From the NCBI GenBank assembly GCA_902539165.1, contig CACBHY010000002.1:62001-126000 (forward strand): a DNA stretch of 64,000 bases, in the 5' to 3' direction. Source of the DNA: an uncultured Pelagibacteraceae bacterium (lineage in GTDB: Bacteria > Pseudomonadota > Alphaproteobacteria > Pelagibacterales > Pelagibacteraceae). The position numbers and the translations under genes were made by a program. How positions within the stretch are numbered: position 1 is the stretch's first letter; every line of letters begins with the position of its first letter. Below the pieces are notes generated by a model, which saw only the letters and a program-made list of their open reading frames with translations, ran no database searches and was not told the origin of the DNA. Below are positions 26,035 to 34,448 of the stretch, in pieces.

Positions 26035-26715
26035 TCATCCGCCTAGCATCAAATTCCGAGAAACATTAATTTCAATCATTTTAGGTTTAGACAAATTCAA
26101 ATTGGACATAATTTCAATATATTGATTAATGCTATCTACCTGCAGTCTTGGATTAAATTTTTTTTCATCACCAATTGTACTAACTTTTTTTCCATTATAA
26201 TCATGACCTGGATAAAGAAGAGTTTCCTCTGGTAATTTTAATAATTTATCAAATAAAGAGTGATAAGCATCCTCTGAGCTCCCGTTTTGAAAATCAGTTC
26301 TACCAGTACCATTTATTAAAAGTGTATCTCCAGAAAATAGGTAGTTATTCATTAAAAAACTATAACTATCAGATGTATGTCCTGGAGTGTATAATGCCTT
26401 AATTTCCAATTGATCAACCTTGATTATTTCCCCATCTTTAAGTTTTAAATCAACTGTTTCAGCAGGAGAATTTTCACCCATTATAGTAGTACAATTTGTT
26501 TTATTTTTTAATTTTGATGCACCAGTTATGTGATCAGCGTGGATATGGGTATCTATTACTTTAACAAGCTTTAGATTTAACTCCTCAAGGAGCTTGACGT
26601 ACTCTGCAACATTTTCTTCAACAGGATCTATAATCAAAGCCTCGCGACCATTTGACGAAGCAATCAGGTAAGTATAAGTTGAAGATTTTTTATCAAATAG
26701 TTGTCTAAAAATCAT
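26035..26715 (-). CDS. Metallo-beta-lactamase-fold hydrolase, ETHE1/persulfide-dioxygenase-like
   Basis: The 226-residue protein begins MIFRQLFDKKSSTYTYL, as ETHE1 proteins do. It has the iron site DTHIHADH, a second histidine in LYTPGHTSDS, FSGDTLLINGTGRTDF (the aspartate and the ETHE1/Blh GRTDF motif) and YPGHDYNG. The CGRTDF/GRTDF segment separates persulfide dioxygenases from glyoxalase II. The reaction oxidises glutathione persulfide to sulfite, a sulfide-detoxification step. Sulfide is a product of the methanethiol oxidase at 6593. No rhodanese domain is fused. Confidence 0.78.
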   Translation of the reverse strand: MIFRQLFDKKSSTYTYLIASSNGREALIIDPVEENVAEYVKLLEELNLKLVKVIDTHIHADHITGASKLKNKTNCTTIMGENSPAETVDLKLKDGEIIKVDQLEIKALYTPGHTSDSYSFLMNNYLFSGDTLLINGTGRTDFQNGSSEDAYHSLFDKLLKLPEETLLYPGHDYNGKKVSTIGDEKKFNPRLQVDSINQYIEIMSNLNLSKPKMIEINVSRNLMLGG

Positions 26716-26768
26716 GATTTAAATTACCATATTTACTAATTAATATAAATTAAATATCAATCAATACC

Positions 26769-27206
26769 ATGTCAATTTTTATTAAAACTATTTCATCAAT
26801 AATTTTTTTGGTTTTTAATTTTTTGAACATTGCAAATGCTCATAATCATTTTCCAATAACTACAGACTCCAAACTCATGATCGAGCGAGGTAAAATTGCA
26901 TATCAAAATAATTGTGTTTCTTGCCATAAGGTTAATCTATCTGGAGCTAAAAATTGGAAGGGAATAGACAGTGATGGACATAGAAAAGCCCCACCTTTAG
27001 ATGGATCTGGTCACACTTGGCACCATGACGATAAAACACTACATGCTATAATTAAATATGGATTAGCTAAATTAGTAAAAAATTATGAAGGTAAGATGAT
27101 TGGATTTGAAGATAAATTATCTGACCAAGAAATTGACAGTATATTAGCTTACATGAAATCTTATTGGTCTAGAGAAAATTACGAATATCAACTAAAGCTT
27201 AATTGA
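26769..27206 (+). CDS. Exported class I cytochrome c
   Basis: The 145-residue product has a Sec signal (SIIFLVFNFLNIANA) and one heme-binding CVSCH near residue 50, followed by a downstream methionine region (YEGKMIGFEDKLSDQEI) that supplies the axial ligand. GYIAYQNNC-type spacing and the final helix IDSILAYMKSYW are typical of small soluble c-type cytochromes. It begins a plus-strand group with a cupredoxin and DUF4396, suggesting periplasmic electron or copper transfer. Confidence 0.88.
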   Translation: MSIFIKTISSIIFLVFNFLNIANAHNHFPITTDSKLMIERGKIAYQNNCVSCHKVNLSGAKNWKGIDSDGHRKAPPLDGSGHTWHHDDKTLHAIIKYGLAKLVKNYEGKMIGFEDKLSDQEIDSILAYMKSYWSRENYEYQLKLN

Positions 27207-27244
27207 TGCATTGAATTATTGATTAAATTAGCTATATCACAAAT

Positions 27245-27754
27245 ATGATCAAACATTTTTTTATAATATTAATTTCATTCACTGTATCAATTTCGACTGC
27301 ACTAGCTGATAAAAGTATGAAGATTGGTAAAAAAGGAGAACAAGAGGACGTTACAAGAATAATTAAAGTTTTAATGTATGATAATTATTTTGAACCAAGT
27401 TCTTTTAAAGTTCAATCTGGTGAGACTATAAAATTTGAGGTAGAGAATGTTGGTGAATTAGTGCATGAATTTAATATTGCTAATCAAACTATGCACAAAG
27501 ATCATCAATCTGAAATGCTAAAAATGGTTGAGATGGAAATAATATTAGCTGACAGCATTGACAAAGATAAAATGAAAAAAATGTCTAAGATGGACAAATC
27601 TATGGCTCATAGTCATGCTAATAGTGTTCTGTTGGAGCCAAATAAGAGTAAAGATTTAATTTGGAAATTTGAAAATGCATCTAATATAGAAATAGCCTGC
27701 AATGTACCAGGTCACTACGATGTAGGAATGATTGCAAAAGTAGAAATTAAGTAA
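27245..27754 (+). CDS. Exported cupredoxin with a Met/His-rich insert
   Basis: The 169-residue product has a signal peptide (IILISFTVSISTALA). Its blue-copper fold shows first ligand His in LVHEFNIAN and the C-terminal Cys-His-Met loop CNVPGHYDVGM. Between them, about residues 80-125, an insert carries about eight Met and four His residues (for example KKMSKMDKSMAHSHA). Met/His clusters bind Cu(I)/Cu(II) in copper-trafficking proteins, so this may be a copper carrier rather than a simple electron carrier. It follows the cytochrome c gene after 38 bases. Confidence 0.85.
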   Translation: MIKHFFIILISFTVSISTALADKSMKIGKKGEQEDVTRIIKVLMYDNYFEPSSFKVQSGETIKFEVENVGELVHEFNIANQTMHKDHQSEMLKMVEMEIILADSIDKDKMKKMSKMDKSMAHSHANSVLLEPNKSKDLIWKFENASNIEIACNVPGHYDVGMIAKVEIK

Positions 27755-27770
27755 AATAAAATTTTTTTAT

Positions 27771-28211
27771 ATGGAAAGCACTGTTAATTTTAATTGGTCT
27801 TGCAATCATACATGGAAAAGAAGTGCCAAAAATACTGCCTGGTGTTTATTAGGATGTGCAATTGGTGACTTTGGAACTATATTGTATTTCCAAATAACAG
27901 GAATTCCCTGGCCTGTTTTAGCCATTATGACTTTAGCAATTATCAATGGTTTAATTACAAGTGTTATTTTAGAAACCATAATTTTAATAAGACAAAATTT
28001 TAAATTTAAGGATGCCTTAAAAACTGCCTTGGGAATGAGTTTTATTTCAATGGTAAGTATGGAAATTGCAATGAATTTAACAGACTATCTTTTAACAGGT
28101 GGAGCCTTATTAACATGGTGGGTCGTACCAATAATGCTTATAGTTGGTTTTTTAACTCCTTGGCCTTATAATTATTGGAGATTAAAAAAGTTTGGAATTA
28201 ACTGTCATTAA
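27771..28211 (+). CDS. DUF4396 integral membrane protein
   Basis: The 146-residue protein has four membrane segments and the DUF4396 opening WKRSAKNTAWCLLGCAIGDFG. Two cysteines (WCLLGC) flank the first helix. The function is unknown, but family members often sit near copper or multicopper proteins, as here beside a cupredoxin. It lies 16 bases after the cupredoxin gene. Confidence 0.7.
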   Translation: MESTVNFNWSCNHTWKRSAKNTAWCLLGCAIGDFGTILYFQITGIPWPVLAIMTLAIINGLITSVILETIILIRQNFKFKDALKTALGMSFISMVSMEIAMNLTDYLLTGGALLTWWVVPIMLIVGFLTPWPYNYWRLKKFGINCH

Positions 28212-28217
28212 ATGTTT

Positions 28218-28745
28218 TTAAAGAATTTTTCTTAATAAATTTTCATCAAAGAATAACTTGTGAATTATAACAGCTGAAATATGTAGAGCGATTAAAACGA
28301 CAATCGTATAATTAGAGTATATGTGTATATTGTAAAATTGATCAGCTAACTCAAAATTATCTTGAATTTTAATTTCTTTAAAAAAAATCACTAAAGATTC
28401 TCCATTAAATAACTTTTTTAAGATTCCTGAAATAGTTATGGATAAAATTGCCACATAAAGAAGAATGTGATTTAGTTTAGCAATAAATTTTTGACCACTA
28501 AATATACTAGGATCTAATTTTGGAGGGGGATTAAAAATATTATTTAGTAATCTTATAATCACCAAGTAAAATATAGACAATCCAATGATGGTGTGTATAT
28601 TTTCAACATTTAGTCTTACCGCTCCAAAATCTAGATCAACTAAATAAAAACCAAGTGGAATTTGAAAGATAAGCAATGTTGCACTTAGCCAATGTAACAA
28701 CTTTGAAATAATACCATACTCTGTTAAGGTATTTTTAACATGCAT
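28218..28745 (-). CDS. Cytochrome b561-type membrane protein
   Basis: The 175-residue protein has four membrane helices with histidines placed for two b hemes: SKLLHWLSA (helix 1), ENIHTIIGLS (helix 2), AKLNHILLY (helix 3) and IALHISAVIIHKLF (helix 4). Family members pass electrons between quinol and periplasmic acceptors. It faces the DUF4396 gene end (6 bases apart). Its ATG sits within a palindromic ATGCAT shared with the start of the divergent cytochrome gene. Confidence 0.85.
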   Translation of the reverse strand: MHVKNTLTEYGIISKLLHWLSATLLIFQIPLGFYLVDLDFGAVRLNVENIHTIIGLSIFYLVIIRLLNNIFNPPPKLDPSIFSGQKFIAKLNHILLYVAILSITISGILKKLFNGESLVIFFKEIKIQDNFELADQFYNIHIYSNYTIVVLIALHISAVIIHKLFFDENLLRKIL

Positions 28746-29207
28746 ACCTTAGTAAACCATATTAAGTATTGCTTTTGTATCTTTTTGTTGTCACTGTTTT
28801 TTACCATAATTGGATCTCAAAGTATCGCAGAGCAAACAGCAGAAGAAATTATCAAAGGAAGAAAAGCTCTTTTTAGTAAGAATTACAGTACTGCAAAACG
28901 TGTTCAATCATTTTCTTTTAATGGCGATTTTGATAAAGCAAAAGAATTGATGATCGAAATGAGTGAAAATTATAAAACATTGTTAGGATTATTTCCTGAA
29001 AATACTCAAGAGGGATTTAAGACAGAATCTTTACCAATAATTTGGGAAGAAAAAGATGAGTTTAATGCTTTAATGCAAAAATCCTCAGACGATATGGTTA
29101 AGCTTACCTCGGTAATTGAAGACAGTGATGATATTCGAGGCACCCTTCAAGAATTAATGTGGAGCAATTGTAAGGCGTGTCATAGTAAATACCGAATGCC
29201 TTATTAA
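28740..29207 (+). CDS. Exported c'-type cytochrome (C-terminal heme motif)
   Basis: The 155-residue product has a signal (FCIFLLSLFFTIIGSQSIA) and a four-helix-bundle cytochrome c' layout: the only heme motif, CKACH, is ten residues from the C-terminus, preceded by helices containing MIEMSENYKTLLGLFPENT and LTSVIEDSDDIRGTL. It starts at an ATG overlapping the divergent b561 start; AAGG about 11 bases upstream can serve as ribosome site. Together with cytochrome b561 it probably forms a redox pair. Gas-binding (NO) roles are known in the family. Confidence 0.85.
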   Translation: MHTLVNHIKYCFCIFLLSLFFTIIGSQSIAEQTAEEIIKGRKALFSKNYSTAKRVQSFSFNGDFDKAKELMIEMSENYKTLLGLFPENTQEGFKTESLPIIWEEKDEFNALMQKSSDDMVKLTSVIEDSDDIRGTLQELMWSNCKACHSKYRMPY

Positions 29208-29226
29208 ACTAATTTCTTATCAAACA

Positions 29227-29763
29227 GTGATACCTCAAAAAGTTATAGAGCATTTAGAAGAGTATATTAGCCAAGAAATATACGTTCAAATAGCAATCAT
29301 TAAAGGTAAAGAAAAAGTTTCAAATGATTTAGCTATATATAAATATTTTAAAACTAATCATTTTAGAGATTTGTCTGAAGGAAGACCCTATGACCATTTT
29401 ATTGAAGGATTAAGAGATAAGTGTCTTGGAAAGTTAAAGAATTCACCAATGAGAAATAAACAAACAGATGACCCAATTATTATGGAATTACAGAATAAAT
29501 TAAATAATTTAAGTGATAAAGAATTAGATAATACTTATTGGGAAATAGAAACTGGACAATTTTTTACAGGAGAGCAAATCAAAGAATTAGAAGACAGTCG
29601 AGATAACTTAATATCTAAGTTAAAGACTGATAAAAATACAAATGAAAGTTCAGTCTTAAAATTAATTATAGATTTTTGTCAAAGATACGAAACACTTTGT
29701 CAAAAAAAATACCCAGATGCACCACTCCCACTAGAAATTTTGAAATCAATTAATAAGTTTTAA
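29227..29763 (+). CDS. Hypothetical soluble protein
   Basis: The 178-residue ORF starts with GTG 19 bases after the cytochrome c' gene. It is hydrophilic and mostly helical by composition, with no signal or membrane segment; notable stretches are NHFRDLSEGRPYDHFIEGL and ELDNTYWEIETGQFFTG. I recognise no domain. It ends just before a UUCG-type hairpin and a second terminator, supporting it as the last gene of a transcription unit. Confidence 0.55.
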   Translation: MIPQKVIEHLEEYISQEIYVQIAIIKGKEKVSNDLAIYKYFKTNHFRDLSEGRPYDHFIEGLRDKCLGKLKNSPMRNKQTDDPIIMELQNKLNNLSDKELDNTYWEIETGQFFTGEQIKELEDSRDNLISKLKTDKNTNESSVLKLIIDFCQRYETLCQKKYPDAPLPLEILKSINKF

Positions 29764-29775
29764 GGGTTCGCCCTT
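29762..29775 (+). terminator. UUCG-loop hairpin at the end of the hypothetical gene
   Basis: AAGGG and CCCTT pair around a TTCG tetraloop right at the stop codon of the upstream gene, followed by TAAGATTTT. It is short but unusually stable for this AT-rich sequence. Confidence 0.5.
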
Positions 29776-29821
29776 TAAGATTTTACCTAAAGAGCTCCCT
29801 TATATCGCCTTTTTGGCATTT

Positions 29822-29855
29822 AAATCCAAGTGGATTTTATGTTTTTGTTTTTTTT
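29822..29855 (+). terminator. Rho-independent terminator with long T tract
   Basis: AAATCC and GGATTT pair around AAGT (29822-29837), followed by TATGTTTTTG and eight T. This is the main plus-strand terminator for the unit ending at 29763. The rest of the 302-base gap (29764-30065) is AT-rich with no gene I can support. Confidence 0.6.
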
Positions 29856-29874
29856 GAAATATAAAGCTGTTCAG

Positions 29875-29904
29875 CTAAGTGTCAGGTGGTGATGAAATTA
29901 ACAT
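29875..29904 (-). other. Nine-codon mini-ORF with strong ribosome site
   Basis: On the minus strand GGAGG lies 5 bases before an ATG that opens a nine-codon frame (MLISSPPDT) ending in TAG. A short hairpin AGCTG/CAGCT follows directly. It could be a leader peptide or chance. No minus-strand gene follows it closely, which argues against a leader role. Confidence 0.2.
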
Positions 29905-30065
29905 AATAACCTCCTTAATAAAAAGGTAATTATATTAAATTAATTTTCAATAAATTTATTTTATTTTAGAGTAAATATATTTGTTGAATACAACCTAGTC
30001 CTTTAGTAGATTCCCGCTATCACATTTATCTTTTAGAAATAACAATTAAAAAATAAAATTTTATC

Positions 30066-31850
30066 TTAATGTGAATTTCTAGGAATGCCTTTTGAAGTAG
30101 ACACCTTAAGATAAACACCTCGTGACTTAATACAAGCACCGTCTTCAAGTTGACCTACAGTATCTCTAAAAATTTCTTGCCAAGGTGTTTGATTATTGAT
30201 TTTAAATTTTTTTATTTTTTTTCTTCTATTTTTAAATTCAGATTGAGAAATTAATAAATCAACTCTTCGTTTGTTTAAGTCAATTTTGATTTTATCACCA
30301 GTTTTAACTATACCTAAATCTCCACCAACGGCAGACTCAGGTGATACATGAAGAATTGATGGGCTTGCAGAAGTACCGCTCTGTCTCCCATCACCAAGCG
30401 TTGGTAAAGTATTAATACCTTTTTTTAATAATTTATCTGGTGGTTGCATATTTATCACCTCTGCTGAACCTGGATAACCTACCGGTCCACATCCTCTAAT
30501 AATTAAAATTGAATTTTCATCAATTTTTAATTTTTTACTATTCAATCGTTTATGATAATCCTCTGGTCCCTCAAAAACTACTGCATTTGCTTTAAAAACG
30601 TTGAAATGTTTAGGATTTGAAAGATATCTTTCTTTAAATTCCTTACCTATTACTGATGTCTTCATTATAGCTGTTGAAAAAAAATTGCTTCTCATTACTA
30701 AAAATCCTGCCTTATCTGCAAGTGCGTTTTTGAAGGTTTTAATTACATTTGGATCTACTTTTATTTTTTTTCTTAAATTCTGTGAAATTTTTTTACCAGT
30801 AACTGTTAGTAAATTTGTATGAATTTTTTTATTTTGTATTAATTCTCTCATTACAGCGGGAACCCCTCCTGAATTAAAAAAACTTTCCATTAAATATTCA
30901 CCTGCAGGCTGACAGTTTACCAGCAAAGGAATATTGTGACCTAATTTTTGCCAATCAGATAAATTAAACTTAATACCCATATGTTTAGCTATTGCACTTA
31001 AATGAGTGGTGCAGTTACTTGATCCTCCTATTGCACTTGCAACTACAACTGCATTCTCGAATGCTTTTCTAGTCATTATTTTTGATGGTATTAAATTTTC
31101 ATGTACCATTCCAACAATTCTCTTCCCAGTTTCAAATGAAATTTGTTTTCTCTCCTTATATGGAGCAGGTATAACCGCACATCCAGGCAAAGACATTCCT
31201 AATGCCTCTGCAACAGAATTCATCGACGAGGCGGTGCCCATAGTATTACAATGTCCGACACTAGGAGCTGACGAAGCAGCCATATCCATAAACTGATCAT
31301 AATTTATTTCACCTTTTGCTAATAGCTTGCGAGCTTCCCAAATAATAGTACCAGATCCAGCTAATTTACCTTTGTAAAAACCATCAAGCATAGGACCTCC
31401 TGAAAGAACAATTGCGGGAATATTTACAGTTGCGGCTGCCATCAAGGCTGCTGGTGTAGTTTTATCACAACCTGTTGTCAAAATTACACCATCTATTGGA
31501 TAACCGTATAATACTTCTACTAATGATAAATAGGATAAATTTCTATCTAACATTGCAGTGGGTCTTTTTCCAGTTTCTTGTATTGGATGAGTAGGAAATT
31601 CCATTGGAATACCTCCAGCTTTTTTTATCCCATCCTTAATTTTTTTACTTAAGGATAAAAAATGTCTGTTACAAGGTGATAAGTCACTGCCTGATTGAGC
31701 TATACCAATTATTGGTTTCCCAGATTGTAAATCTTTTCTTGTAAGACCATAATTCATATATTTTTCCAAATACAATGCAGTCATGTCTGGATTTTTTGGG
31801 TTATTAAACCACTGATCACTTCTTAATTTTGTTTTTAATTTTTTTGGCAT
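30066..31850 (-). CDS. IlvD/Edd-family sugar-acid dehydratase
   Basis: The 594-residue Fe-S dehydratase has the three cluster cysteines in SDLSPCNRHF, TTGCDKTTPAA and SVGHCNTMGTAS. The surrounding text, MLDGFYKGKLAGSGT and GRQSGTSASPSILHVSPE, fits the pentonate/hexonate branch (L-arabinonate, D-xylonate, L-fuconate dehydratases) better than branched-chain IlvD. It would convert a sugar acid to a 2-keto-3-deoxy acid. The gene diverges from a plus-strand set (31976-35357) encoding the other steps of such a pathway, so a joint role is likely. Confidence 0.85.
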   Translation of the reverse strand: MPKKLKTKLRSDQWFNNPKNPDMTALYLEKYMNYGLTRKDLQSGKPIIGIAQSGSDLSPCNRHFLSLSKKIKDGIKKAGGIPMEFPTHPIQETGKRPTAMLDRNLSYLSLVEVLYGYPIDGVILTTGCDKTTPAALMAAATVNIPAIVLSGGPMLDGFYKGKLAGSGTIIWEARKLLAKGEINYDQFMDMAASSAPSVGHCNTMGTASSMNSVAEALGMSLPGCAVIPAPYKERKQISFETGKRIVGMVHENLIPSKIMTRKAFENAVVVASAIGGSSNCTTHLSAIAKHMGIKFNLSDWQKLGHNIPLLVNCQPAGEYLMESFFNSGGVPAVMRELIQNKKIHTNLLTVTGKKISQNLRKKIKVDPNVIKTFKNALADKAGFLVMRSNFFSTAIMKTSVIGKEFKERYLSNPKHFNVFKANAVVFEGPEDYHKRLNSKKLKIDENSILIIRGCGPVGYPGSAEVINMQPPDKLLKKGINTLPTLGDGRQSGTSASPSILHVSPESAVGGDLGIVKTGDKIKIDLNKRRVDLLISQSEFKNRRKKIKKFKINNQTPWQEIFRDTVGQLEDGACIKSRGVYLKVSTSKGIPRNSH

Positions 31851-31975
31851 TTAAAATTATTGGTTTGTTTAGAATATAAGTTATATAATAAATTTATGTG
31901 TAATCTATTAGTTTTAAATCTGAATGACAATTTTGACATTATCTAGCAATCTTATTTTTTAATTAATCGTAATTC

Positions 31976-32845
31976 ATGAAAAAAATTGGCTTTATTGGAA
32001 TTGGTTTAATGGGTTTTCCTATGGCAAAAAATATACTTAAATCTGGGTATGAATTAAAAGCATTTAATAGGTCACTAGCTAAAGCAGAGGCGTTAGAAAA
32101 ATTTGGTGCTGAAATATCAAAAACAGTTGGAGAACTCGTCAAAAATAGTGACATTATAATAACTATGTTGACTGATGATAAAGCAGTTGATGAAATTATG
32201 GAAAGCTCTCATTTCTTGGAAAATTTAAAGCCTGGATCAATTGTAATTGATATGAGTTCGATTAAACCAATAACTGCAAAAAAACATGAAAAAAATTTAG
32301 GTTTAAAAAAAATTGAATATCTAGATGCTCCAGTCTCAGGAGGCACAGTAGGTGCTGAAGAAGGTTCTCTCGCCATTATGATTGGTGGAGACCAAAAAGT
32401 TTTTAAGGAGGCAAAAGATCTCTTAAAAACTATGGGAAATCCAACTCTTGTCGGTCCAGTTGGGAGCGGACAAGTTTCAAAATTAGCAAATCAAATTATT
32501 GTTGGTTTGACCATAGGTGCAGTAGCCGAAGCAATTACATTATGCGAAAAGACAGGTGCTGACCCAATTAAAATGATCAGTGCACTATCAGGTGGATGGG
32601 CGGATAGTAAAGTTTTACAAACACATGGAAAAAGAATGATTAACAAAGATTTTAGCCCAAAAGGTAAAACTTCTACACACTTGAAGGATATGAAAAATAT
32701 TTTAGAATGTGCAAACAATTTTAATACTCATTTACCTATTTCAAATTTAGTTAAAGAAATGTATAAAAACTTAGTTGAAAATGGTCATGGTAATGATGAT
32801 CATAGTTCATTGTATAAAGAAATTGAAAGGATGAACCAAAAATGA
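31976..32845 (+). CDS. 3-hydroxyisobutyrate dehydrogenase-family oxidoreductase
   Basis: The 289-residue protein shows the NAD(P) loop GFIGIGLMGFPMAKNIL, the substrate-binding DAPVSGGTVGAEEGSLAIM, the catalytic lysine in GQVSKLANQIIVG and a C-terminal KDMKNILECA helix. Substrates in the family include 3-hydroxyisobutyrate, tartronate semialdehyde and other beta-hydroxyacids. Here the neighbours suggest a sugar-acid product. It overlaps the next gene by 4 bases. Confidence 0.85.
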   Translation: MKKIGFIGIGLMGFPMAKNILKSGYELKAFNRSLAKAEALEKFGAEISKTVGELVKNSDIIITMLTDDKAVDEIMESSHFLENLKPGSIVIDMSSIKPITAKKHEKNLGLKKIEYLDAPVSGGTVGAEEGSLAIMIGGDQKVFKEAKDLLKTMGNPTLVGPVGSGQVSKLANQIIVGLTIGAVAEAITLCEKTGADPIKMISALSGGWADSKVLQTHGKRMINKDFSPKGKTSTHLKDMKNILECANNFNTHLPISNLVKEMYKNLVENGHGNDDHSSLYKEIERMNQK

Positions 32846-33585
32846 GCGGAAGATTACAAAATAAAAAAATTGTTGTAACAGCTGCAGGACAAGGAATTGG
32901 TAAAGCAACCGCAATTGCATTTCACGATGAGGGAGCCAACGTTATTGCAACAGATATAAATGATAAAACTTTAGCCGATTTAAATAAAGAGTATCCAAAA
33001 ATTAAAATTAATAAGCTAGATTCAACTAATAAAGACTCAATTACAGAATTTACAAAACAATTAGACACAGTTGACGTTTTGTTTAATGCGGTTGGTTTTG
33101 TACATCATGGAACTATTCTTGAATGCGAAGAAAATGATTGGGATTTTTCAAGTAACGTAAATATAAAATCTATGTATTTTATGTGTAAGGCAATTTTACC
33201 ATTAATGATTAAACAGAATAGTGGAAGTATTGTGAATGTTTCTTCTTGTGCTTCTAGTTTAAAAGGGTTTCCCAATAGATTTGTATATGGAACTACTAAA
33301 GGCGCAGTAATTGGTCTAACAAAATCAATTGCGGCAGATTTTGTTAAAAAAAATATTAGATGTAATTCAATTGCACCGGGTACAGTTTTTTCACCCTCTT
33401 GGCAAGATAGAGTAAATCAAAGCCCTGACCCTGTTCAAGCAAAAAAAGATTTTATAGCAAGACAACCTATGGGAAGATTGGGCACTGCAGAAGAAATTGC
33501 AGCAATTGCAATTTATTTAGCAAGTGATGAGTCAACATTTACAACAGGAACAACAATTTCTGTTGATGGTGGAATTTCAATTTAA
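32842..33585 (+). CDS. Short-chain dehydrogenase (2-keto-3-deoxy-L-fuconate dehydrogenase-like)
   Basis: The 247-residue SDR has the cofactor motif VTAAGQGIGKATAIAF, acidic D in ATDINDK (NAD preference), the NAVG motif, catalytic Ser in NVSSCAS and YGTTK. The stretch VFSPSWQDRV with MGRLGTAEEIA is typical of the DHRS6/BDH2 and 2-keto-3-deoxy-L-fuconate dehydrogenase group. In the fucose/rhamnose non-phosphorylating pathway it would oxidise the 2-keto-3-deoxy acid to the 2,4-diketo form used by the next enzyme. It is followed by an AAGGAG ribosome site for the hydrolase. Confidence 0.82.
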   Translation: MSGRLQNKKIVVTAAGQGIGKATAIAFHDEGANVIATDINDKTLADLNKEYPKIKINKLDSTNKDSITEFTKQLDTVDVLFNAVGFVHHGTILECEENDWDFSSNVNIKSMYFMCKAILPLMIKQNSGSIVNVSSCASSLKGFPNRFVYGTTKGAVIGLTKSIAADFVKKNIRCNSIAPGTVFSPSWQDRVNQSPDPVQAKKDFIARQPMGRLGTAEEIAAIAIYLASDESTFTTGTTISVDGGISI

Positions 33586-33599
33586 TTAAAAGGAGAATT

Positions 33600-34442
33600 A
33601 TGAAACTATTAAGAGTAGGACCAAAAGGAAAAGAAAAACCTGCAGCTTTAGATAAAGATGGTAAATTTAGAGACTTAAGTGCTTTTATAAAGGACTTAAA
33701 CCCTGACCACTTAAATTTTGAGACCTTTTCAAAACTTAAAAATTTAGAGCTATCTTCTCTTCCAGATTTAAATTCTAGTGATAGAATTGGTTCTTGTATT
33801 ACCAAACCTGGTAAATTTATTGCTATAGGTCTTAATTTTTCAGATCATGCTGCAGAAACAGGCGCAGAAACTCCGCCCGAACCAATAACTTTTATGAAGG
33901 CTACAAGTTCAATTAATGGTCCAAACGATGACATAGAACTCGTATCAGGTTCAAAAAAATTAGATTGGGAAGTTGAACTTGGTTTAGTCATTGGAAAAGA
34001 AACTAAACATATTTCAGAAGATAAATCCCAAGACCATATATTGGGATACTGTTTGGTAAATGATATCAGTGAACGTGAATGGCAAATAGAAAAAATGGGT
34101 CAGTGGGTAAAAGGTAAATCTCATGATACATATGGACCAATAGGACCTTATTTAGTAACTAAAGATGAAATATTAGACATTAATAATTTAAAAATGAGCC
34201 TAGATGTTAACGGTAATAGAATGCAAACTGGGAATACAAACACTATGATTTTTAATGTAAACTTTATTGTTTCCTACTTAAGTCAATTTATGTCTTTACA
34301 ACCAGGAGATATAATAACAACAGGTACACCCCCAGGAGTTGGTATGGGGATGAAACCTCAACAATTTTTAAAAGTTGGTGATACTATGAAATTGTCAATT
34401 GAAAATTTAGGAGAACAAAACTCAAAAGTTATAGAACTTTAA
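33600..34442 (+). CDS. Fumarylacetoacetase-family hydrolase (2,4-diketo-3-deoxy-L-fuconate hydrolase-like)
   Basis: The 280-residue protein has the FAH metal site residues in KLDWEVELGLVIG, ITFMKATSSINGP upstream, GKSHDTYGPIGPYLVT and the closing TGTPPGVGMGM. Sugar-acid branch members cleave 2,4-diketo-3-deoxy acids to pyruvate and a hydroxyacid. An AAGGAG site lies 6 bases before the ATG. The position after the SDR is the same as in characterised L-fucose/L-rhamnose clusters. Confidence 0.85.
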   Translation: MKLLRVGPKGKEKPAALDKDGKFRDLSAFIKDLNPDHLNFETFSKLKNLELSSLPDLNSSDRIGSCITKPGKFIAIGLNFSDHAAETGAETPPEPITFMKATSSINGPNDDIELVSGSKKLDWEVELGLVIGKETKHISEDKSQDHILGYCLVNDISEREWQIEKMGQWVKGKSHDTYGPIGPYLVTKDEILDINNLKMSLDVNGNRMQTGNTNTMIFNVNFIVSYLSQFMSLQPGDIITTGTPPGVGMGMKPQQFLKVGDTMKLSIENLGEQNSKVIEL

Positions 34443-34448
34443 TTATTT

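Noticed and set aside
29764-30065. tRNA or structured RNA gene around GGGTTCGCCC
   Set aside because: No acceptor, D or anticodon arm can be folded around it; it is a short terminator-like hairpin.
31933-31938. TTGACA -35 promoter element before the HIBADH-like gene
   Set aside because: No acceptable -10 hexamer at 16-18 bases, and such matches are frequent by chance here.
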